Source: Intrasporangium oryzae NRRL B-24470 (GTDB taxonomy: Bacteria > Actinomycetota > Actinomycetes > Actinomycetales > Dermatophilaceae). Taken from it: DNA of 48,952 nucleotides. Both the position numbers and the translations under genes were made by a program. Positions 43,843 to 48,952 of this stretch are shown here, in pieces. Position 1 is the stretch's first letter; each line of letters starts with the position of its first letter. The notes under the pieces were generated by a model that was not told the DNA's origin, did not search any database, and worked only from the letters and a program-made list of their open reading frames with translations. Location: assembly GCF_000576595.1 (NCBI RefSeq), contig NZ_AWSA01000037.1, positions 1 through 48,952 on the forward strand, read 5' to 3'.

Positions 43843-44337
43843 TTACCGGACCCTGTGGCTCTCGAAGAAATCGACCAGGAGGGCGGCCGACTCCTGCGCG
43901 CGGACCCCGCCGACGACGTCCACGCGGTGCGTCGCGAGCCGGTCGCGGGTCAGGTCCCAGACCGATCCGCACGCTCCAGCCTTCGGGTCCCAGGCGCCGA
44001 AGACGATCCGTTCGACCCGGGCCGCCATCGCCGCACCGGCGCACATCACGCACGGTTCGAGGGTGACGACGAGCGTGCACTCCTCGAGGCGCCAGGTCCC
44101 GAGCGCGGCCGCGGCCTCGCGGATAGCGACGATCTCGGCGTGGCCGGTCGGATCGCCACGCTCCTCGCGGACGTTGCGCCCGCGGGCGATGACGACGCCC
44201 TCGGGGTCGACGACGACCGCGCCGACGGGGACGTCCTCCGACGAGGCGGCCTCGGAGGCCACAGCGAGCGCCTCACCGAGCCAGGCGGCATACGTCTCGA
44301 CGGACCCTCCCGCGGGGGTCTCGGAATCCTTCTTCAC
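43843..44337 (-). CDS. tadA: tRNA adenosine(34) deaminase
   Basis: A 164-residue zinc deaminase that converts A34 to inosine in tRNA-Arg(ACG). The catalytic HAE lies in [14 protein letters not shown] and the zinc cysteines in [13 protein letters not shown]. The C-terminal end ([13 protein letters not shown]) matches the family. The start is a GTG at 44337 with a poor ribosome-binding site. It is divergent from upp, with only 17 bases between the two start codons, and sits just upstream of tRNA-Ser. Confidence 0.93.
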   Translation of the reverse strand: MKKDSETPAGGSVETYAAWLGEALAVASEAASSEDVPVGAVVVDPEGVVIARGRNVREERGDPTGHAEIVAIREAAAALGTWRLEECTLVVTLEPCVMCAGAAMAARVERIVFGAWDPKAGACGSVWDLTRDRLATHRVDVVGGVRAQESAALLVDFFESHRVR

Positions 44338-44354
44338 GCGCTAAGTTTCCACCC

Positions 44355-44993
44355 ATGGACGTCCATGTCGCAGACCACCCGCTCATCGCCCACAAGCTGA
44401 CCTACCTGCGCGACGAGCGGACCGACAGCCCGACGTTCCGGCGGCTCGCCGAGGAGCTCGTCACCCTGCTCGCCTACGAGGCGACGCGCGACGTCCGGGT
44501 GGAGCCGTTCGAGATCAACACCCCGGTGGCGCCGACGACCGGCATCAAGCTGTCCAACCCGAAGCCGATCATCGTGCCGATCCTCCGCGCGGGCCTCGGG
44601 ATGCTCGACGGCATGGTCAAGCTCCTCCCGAGCGCCGAGGTCGGGTTCCTCGGGATGATCCGCAACGAGGAGACGCTCGAGGTCTCGACCTACGCCAACC
44701 GCCTCCCCGACGACCTCACCGGCCGCCAGGTCTTCATCCTCGACCCGATGCTCGCCACCGGCGGCACGCTCGTCATGGCCATCGACTACCTCACGGCCAA
44801 GGGCGCCCGCGACATCACCGCCGTCTGCCTGCTCGCCGCGCCCGAGGGCATCCAGCACCTCGAGGAGGAGCTTGCCGACTCCGACATCCCCGTCAAGGTC
44901 GTCCTCGGCACGATCGACGAGAAGCTCAACGACAAGGGCTACATCGTCCCCGGCCTCGGCGACGCGGGCGACCGCCTCTACGGCGTCGTCTGA
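44355..44993 (+). CDS. upp: uracil phosphoribosyltransferase
   Basis: A 212-residue pyrimidine salvage enzyme forming UMP from uracil and PRPP. Motifs: [17 protein letters not shown], the PRPP-binding [20 protein letters not shown], and the uracil-binding end [15 protein letters not shown]. No ribosome-binding site is seen before the ATG at 44355, and the tight spacing to tadA suggests a leaderless message with TAAGTT near 44342 as part of a -10 box. The arrangement tadA-upp divergent is common in actinobacteria. Confidence 0.95.
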   Translation: MDVHVADHPLIAHKLTYLRDERTDSPTFRRLAEELVTLLAYEATRDVRVEPFEINTPVAPTTGIKLSNPKPIIVPILRAGLGMLDGMVKLLPSAEVGFLGMIRNEETLEVSTYANRLPDDLTGRQVFILDPMLATGGTLVMAIDYLTAKGARDITAVCLLAAPEGIQHLEEELADSDIPVKVVLGTIDEKLNDKGYIVPGLGDAGDRLYGVV

Positions 44994-44998
44994 CCATC

Positions 44999-45014
44999 CC
45001 GTATGCCGCTGGGC
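44999..45014 (+). repeat. 16-mer CCGTATGCCGCTGGGC after upp
   Basis: Third exact copy of the 16-mer also found at 2362-2377 and 6665-6680. It lies 5 bases after the upp stop, in the 34-bp gap before the convergent Rsm22 gene. Confidence 0.6.
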
Positions 45015-45027
45015 CGCGTCCCGCGGT

Positions 45028-46077
45028 TCAGCGCGGGAAGGCGTCGCCCCACTCGGCGTCCCGGGCCGCGCGATAGCGGTCGCCCGCCTTCTTGGAGACG
45101 ACCTCGCGCCCGGCCGAACCGTCCGGGCGACACACCTGGAACTCCACGAAACCCTTGCGCTTCATCGGGTGGCGCAGGATGCGACCCGCAGCCCGCGCCG
45201 CGCTGAGTGAGCTCGACGTGGTCGCCGGGTCCGGTTCGACCGTCGCGTCCGGCGCGACCGCGGCGACCCACGAGTACTTCTCGTCCTCGTAGGAGAGCTC
45301 GCCGCCCTTGATCCGCCGGTGCGCCGCGGACCGGTTGACCCGGGCGGCGAAGTGGCACCAGTCCCCCTCGCCCAGCGGACAGGCCAGCTCGTGCGGGCAC
45401 GGGCCGACGAGCCTCCAGCCCGCCGCGAGCAGCGCGGCCCGGACCCGCAGGATCCGGGCATAACCGTCCGGCGTGCCCGGCTCGGCCACGACGACGACCC
45501 GTCCACGGCTCATGGCGTCGGCGACGAGGGCCGCCTGCTGCCCCGGGTCGAGCTCGCTGAGGACGTACGACACCGTGACGAGGTCGGCCGACACGTTCGG
45601 CCACGCCCCGGCGCGCGCCCGCTCGAAGCGGGCCGTCCGCAACGACTCCGTCGGCGCCTCGGCCACGAGGTCGCGCCCGAGCCGGAGCGCCTCCCCCACC
45701 TGGTCGAGCACGGTGACCGACTCGATCGAGGGGAACGCCCCGGCCGCAGCCCAGGCCGCCGCGCCGGTCCCGCCCCCGAGGTCCAGCTGCGTGCGCGGCT
45801 CGAGCCCCGAGCCGGCCAGCGCGGATGCGACGTCCCTCAGCACCCGCGACAGGGCCGCGTGCGTCGCCGGCATCCGATATGCCGCATATGCCACGACGTG
45901 GACCGGCGAGGCGAGGATGGGCGCCGACGCCGCGGCCACCGACCGGTAGCGGGCCACGAGCGACTCCGTTGCCGCAGCGAGATCGCGCTCCGGCACCCCG
46001 CGCACAGCCCGCTCGAGAGCGGAACGGAGCGCAGCGGCATACGACATGCTGGCCGAAGGCTCCCGCAGGGTGGACAC
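45028..46077 (-). CDS. Rsm22-family ribosomal small-subunit methyltransferase with a putative Fe-S site
   Basis: A 349-residue SAM-dependent protein of the Rsm22 family, linked to small-subunit ribosome assembly. SAM-binding motif I is LDLGGGTGAAAWAA (about residues 98-111), and VTVSYVLSELDP and VVVVAEPGTPDGY follow. Four cysteines, C227, C233, C241 (CPHELACPLGEGDWCHF) and C316, keep the 6- and 8-residue spacing of the ligands described for the [4Fe-4S] cluster of mitochondrial Rsm22/METTL17. Start is uncertain: GTG at 46077 or ATG at 46047, neither with a good site. Whether it methylates RNA or only aids assembly cannot be told here. Confidence 0.85.
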   Translation of the reverse strand: MSTLREPSASMSYAAALRSALERAVRGVPERDLAAATESLVARYRSVAAASAPILASPVHVVAYAAYRMPATHAALSRVLRDVASALAGSGLEPRTQLDLGGGTGAAAWAAAGAFPSIESVTVLDQVGEALRLGRDLVAEAPTESLRTARFERARAGAWPNVSADLVTVSYVLSELDPGQQAALVADAMSRGRVVVVAEPGTPDGYARILRVRAALLAAGWRLVGPCPHELACPLGEGDWCHFAARVNRSAAHRRIKGGELSYEDEKYSWVAAVAPDATVEPDPATTSSSLSAARAAGRILRHPMKRKGFVEFQVCRPDGSAGREVVSKKAGDRYRAARDAEWGDAFPR

Positions 46078-46225
46078 GCGAGGAGACTACTGCCGCATCC
46101 ACCGACACGCGGATCCCCCTGACGGTGGACGCGGCCGGACTGCGGCAGACTGTCACCACCCCTGTGTCGTGGGTCCGTGGTGGGACGGACCGACGGCGAA
46201 CCCCGACTCGAGGAGCACCGGACCG

Positions 46226-46393
46226 ATGGGCAAGGCCAAGAAAGTCATCCTCTTCGTGGTGCTCGCGTTCTTCCTGTATGCGATCTTCACCGCACCCGCC
46301 CAGGCGGCCGACATCGTCGTGAGCATCTGGGACCTCATCGTCGCCGGGTTCAACGCGATCCTCGCGTTCTTCAACTCCATCCTCAACCGCTGA
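46226..46393 (+). CDS. small single-span membrane protein
   Basis: A 55-residue protein with a basic start (MGKAKK), one hydrophobic span (VILFVVLAFFLYAIFTAPAQ) and a second amphipathic hydrophobic stretch (IVVSIWDLIVAGFNAILAFF). A GAGGAG site lies about 10 bases before the ATG. It is 24 bases upstream of the PH-domain gene and surely in the same unit. The APAQA sequence could be a signal-peptide cleavage site, which would leave a short amphipathic peptide outside. Family not recognised. Confidence 0.65.
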   Translation: MGKAKKVILFVVLAFFLYAIFTAPAQAADIVVSIWDLIVAGFNAILAFFNSILNR

Positions 46394-46417
46394 TGCGGCG
46401 CGGCTGACAGGCACCCG

Positions 46418-47338
46418 ATGGCGATCCGACGAGACGACGTCCCCGCAGGACTCCAGTCGGTCCTGCTGCCCGGGGAGACGATCGTCGCGGCCAACCACTC
46501 CCACCCGGCCAAGATCGCCAAGGACGTCGGCATCACCATCCTCGCCTTCATCGTCGCGCTCTTCATCGACTCCAACGTGACGTCCAAGAGCCAGATGCTC
46601 GGCACGCTCTTCTGGTGGGTCTTCTTCATCATGCTCGTGCGGATGCTGTGGATCCTGCTCGAGTGGCGTCACGACTGGTTCGTCGCGACCGACAAGCGCC
46701 TCATCCTGCGCTACGGCCTCATCACCCACAAGGTCGCGATGATGCCGCTCCTCAAGGTCACCGACATGAGCTACGAGCGAAGCATCACCGGGCAGTTCCT
46801 CGGCTTCGGCCGCTTCATCCTCGAGAGCGCCGGCCAGGACCAGGCCCTCCGAACGATCAACTTCGTCCCCCACCCCGACGAGACCTACCGCGCGATCTGC
46901 GCCGAGATCTTCCACATCGTCCCGCCCGCACCCGAGCCCGAGTTCGAGGGTGAGGAGGGCGAGGAGGGCTTCGGCGGCCCGGACGACTTCGGTGGCCCTG
47001 GTGGCTCGGGTGGCCCGGGAGGTCACGGCGGCGATGACGGCACCCCCTTCGCGCCCTTCGGCAGCCAGCCCGGCTACCCCGACGTCAACCCGATCCACAC
47101 CCCTGTCCAGGACCGGCTCGACTCGTACTCCCGGGCCCTCCCGGTCCACCGGCCCGTGGCCGAGCCGGTCCACCGGCCTGTGTCCGAGCCGGTCCACCGG
47201 CCCGCCGTCGAGCCGACCCGTGACGGCGAGTCCCTCTACTCGAGCGAGGACATCCGCCGCCGGCGGCGCGGGGCCGACACCGGCCCCATCTGGCCCGTCG
47301 GCGGTCCGCCACCCGAGCCGACGTCGTCCGAGGGCTGA
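46418..47338 (+). CDS. membrane-anchored PH-domain (DUF304-like) protein
   Basis: A 306-residue protein. Two close membrane spans at about residues 38-52 and 62-81 are followed by a bacterial PH domain (WRHDWFVATDKRLILRYGLI, VAMMPLLKVTDMSYERS, GFGRFILESAGQDQALRTIN). The C-terminal 130 residues are low-complexity: acidic EGEEGEEG, a Gly-rich segment, then three VHRP-V/A-x-EP repeats and an RRRRR patch. Such proteins are widespread in actinobacteria with unknown roles at the membrane. It follows the 55-residue membrane protein in one unit. Confidence 0.82.
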   Translation: MAIRRDDVPAGLQSVLLPGETIVAANHSHPAKIAKDVGITILAFIVALFIDSNVTSKSQMLGTLFWWVFFIMLVRMLWILLEWRHDWFVATDKRLILRYGLITHKVAMMPLLKVTDMSYERSITGQFLGFGRFILESAGQDQALRTINFVPHPDETYRAICAEIFHIVPPAPEPEFEGEEGEEGFGGPDDFGGPGGSGGPGGHGGDDGTPFAPFGSQPGYPDVNPIHTPVQDRLDSYSRALPVHRPVAEPVHRPVSEPVHRPAVEPTRDGESLYSSEDIRRRRRGADTGPIWPVGGPPPEPTSSEG

Positions 47339-47451
47339 CCACCCCTCTCTGTCCCGTCGGCCGCCAGGGGCGGCCCAGATCTCGCCTCGACGGCGGAAGC
47401 GGGTCTAGTTTGGGTGGGGACCAGTCCCGCGTCCCGCGTCCGGAGGTCCGC

Positions 47452-48945
47452 ATGAGCCTGTTCCGTACGAAGACGATCGAGCAGTCCATGGCCGCGGCCG
47501 AAGAGGCCGACCACCACCTCAAACGCCGCCTCACCGCACTCGACCTCACGGTCTTCGGCATCGGCGTCATCATCGGTGCCGGTATCTTCACCGTCACGGG
47601 CAAGGCCGCCAAGGAGTATGCCGGCCCCTCGATCGTCCTGTCCTTCATCATCGGCGCGATCGTCTGCGGGCTCGCGGCCCTCTGCTACGCGGAGTTCGCG
47701 TCGACGGTGCCGATCTCGGGCTCGGCCTACACCTTCTCGTATGCCACGTTGGGGGAGATCGTCGCGTGGATCATCGGCTGGGACCTCCTGCTCGAGCTCA
47801 TGCTGGGCGCGAGCGTGGTCGCCCAAGGATGGTCGCAGTACCTCGTCACCTTCCTCGGACAGATCGGCGTGACGTGGCCCGAGTCGGTCGGTCCGGGCTC
47901 GCACTTCGACCTGCCCTCGTTCGTCCTCGTCGCAGCCCTGACCGCGCTCGTCGCCACCGGCATCAAGGAGTCGCTGCGGGTCAACCTCTTCCTCGTCGGG
48001 ATCAAGCTCTTCATCGTGCTCTTCGTGATCTTTGCGGGGATCGGGTTCATCAACCGCGACAACTGGTCGCCGTTCATCCCGCCGTCCTCGCCGGGGACCG
48101 CCGCGGAAGGCCTGACCACCCCGCTCTTCCAGTGGCTCACCGGGGTGACGCCCTCGACCTACGGCATCCTCGGGATCATGTCCGGCGCGGCGATCGTCTT
48201 CTTCGCCTACATCGGGTTCGACGTCGTCGCGACGACGGCCGAGGAGGCCAAGAACCCGCAACGCGACCTGCCCCGAGGGATCATCGGCTCCCTCGCCATC
48301 TGCACGGTCCTCTACGTCGCTGTCGCCCTCGTCATCACAGGGATGCAGCCCTTCTCGCAGATCGACGAGAAGGCGGCCCTCGCCACGGCCTTCACCCAGG
48401 TCGGCAAGGACGGCTACGCCACCCTCATCTCGGCGGGAGCCGTGGCCGGCCTCACGACGGTCGTCATGACGCTGCTCATCGGCGCGACCCGGGTCACCTT
48501 CGCCATGAGCCGCGACCACCTGCTGCCCGGCTCGCTCGGCGTGACGAACCCGAGGACCGGCACCCCGATCAAGCTGACGATCATCATCGGCACCCTCGTA
48601 GCGCTCATCGCCTCGCTCACGCCGATCGGCAAGCTCGAGGAGATGGTCAACATCGGGACGCTGTCGGCGTTCATGCTCGTCTCGCTCGCGATCCCGGTCC
48701 TGCGCAAGCGGCGCCCCGACTTGAAGCGCGCCTTCACCGTCCCCGGCAACCCGGTCGTCCCGTGGCTGTCGGCCCTCGCCTGCTTCTACCTGATCCTCAA
48801 CCTCAGCATCGAGACGTGGATCCGGTTCGTCATCTGGATGGTGCTCGGGTTCGTCATCTACTTCGGCTACTCGCGCTCGCACAGCAAGCTCGCCACCGGC
48901 GAGAGCGAGGTGTCACCGGCCCGCTCCCCCGCCCTCGAACCCTGA
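47452..48945 (+). CDS. APC-superfamily amino-acid permease (cationic amino-acid transporter type)
   Basis: A 497-residue permease with about 12 membrane helices. The first helix FGIGVIIGAGIFTVTGKAAK carries the family's unwound substrate-binding GAG motif; YIGFDVVATTAEEAKNPQRD is the conserved helix-6 region. It resembles the YfnA/CAT group of amino-acid/proton symporters; the exact substrate is not predictable. The ATG at 47452 has a GGAGG site. It ends 7 bases before the window edge and is complete. Confidence 0.9.
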   Translation: MSLFRTKTIEQSMAAAEEADHHLKRRLTALDLTVFGIGVIIGAGIFTVTGKAAKEYAGPSIVLSFIIGAIVCGLAALCYAEFASTVPISGSAYTFSYATLGEIVAWIIGWDLLLELMLGASVVAQGWSQYLVTFLGQIGVTWPESVGPGSHFDLPSFVLVAALTALVATGIKESLRVNLFLVGIKLFIVLFVIFAGIGFINRDNWSPFIPPSSPGTAAEGLTTPLFQWLTGVTPSTYGILGIMSGAAIVFFAYIGFDVVATTAEEAKNPQRDLPRGIIGSLAICTVLYVAVALVITGMQPFSQIDEKAALATAFTQVGKDGYATLISAGAVAGLTTVVMTLLIGATRVTFAMSRDHLLPGSLGVTNPRTGTPIKLTIIIGTLVALIASLTPIGKLEEMVNIGTLSAFMLVSLAIPVLRKRRPDLKRAFTVPGNPVVPWLSALACFYLILNLSIETWIRFVIWMVLGFVIYFGYSRSHSKLATGESEVSPARSPALEP

Positions 48946-48952
48946 CCCCCCC

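Noticed and set aside
47236-48882. A 548-codon minus-strand frame opposite the permease
   Set aside because: The permease on the plus strand is clear and membrane-like; the antisense product is a charged low-complexity string.

Overview
The window is about 49 kb of very G+C-rich chromosomal DNA. Short or four-base gene overlaps, GTG starts, a Phe-for-Tyr class I ribonucleotide reductase under a cobalamin riboswitch, F420-type oxidoreductases and an Rsm22-family methyltransferase all point to a high-GC actinobacterium. The very frequent octamer CGGCATAC/GTATGCCG and the overall gene set make me lean to the Intrasporangiaceae (Janibacter/Phycicoccus/Terrabacter-like), but that is inference. I see no insertion sequences, phage genes or CRISPR arrays.

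Layout. 1-276: tandem 52-bp repeat. 277-3515: an XRE/MmyB-type regulator and a three-gene membrane operon built around a four-helix cytochrome b with no Rieske or cytochrome c gene beside it. 3683-8362: a regulatory island with two convergent, paralogous ECF sigma/membrane-sensor pairs plus a third membrane-anchored protein; all three transcription units are preceded by the same promoter-like motif (RTGCAACC-N17-TTCGTY). 8394-20798: a complete L-rhamnose regulon, running from an ABC importer through mutarotase, isomerase, kinase and an aldolase-dehydrogenase fusion to an FMN lactate dehydrogenase, with a divergent LacI-type regulator and a clear promoter and operator. 20906-24025: aspartate/asparagine catabolism (asparaginase and an unusual dipeptidase E-aspartase fusion). 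24085-26239: a DUF1269 protein, a terminator-bearing intergenic region and a secreted S53 peptidase. 26332-31127: a sarcosine/dimethylglycine dehydrogenase-like flavoprotein, a carboxylesterase and a PlsC-type acyltransferase. 31195-35250: nrdAB under a cobalamin riboswitch. 35335-41926: an acyl-CoA ligase-like enzyme, two F420-type oxidoreductases, a VOC protein, a truncated hemoglobin and two poorly characterised proteins. 42017-44993: an aldehyde dehydrogenase broken by one amber codon, tRNA-Ser(CGA), tadA and upp. 45028-48945: an Rsm22-family methyltransferase, a small membrane protein, a PH-domain membrane protein and an APC amino-acid permease.

How the genes work together. The rhamnose block imports L-rhamnose, converts it to DHAP and L-lactaldehyde, oxidises the latter to lactate and then lactate to pyruvate, all in one polycistron with nearly continuous ATGA overlaps. 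The asparaginase and dipeptidase-aspartase genes form a second small catabolic unit (Asn or Asp-Xaa to Asp to fumarate and ammonia). The B12 riboswitch implies a B12-dependent class II reductase elsewhere in the genome. The most novel-looking items are the duplicated ECF island with its shared promoter motif, the PepE-AspA fusion, and the extreme over-representation of the GTATGCCG octamer in both coding and non-coding DNA.
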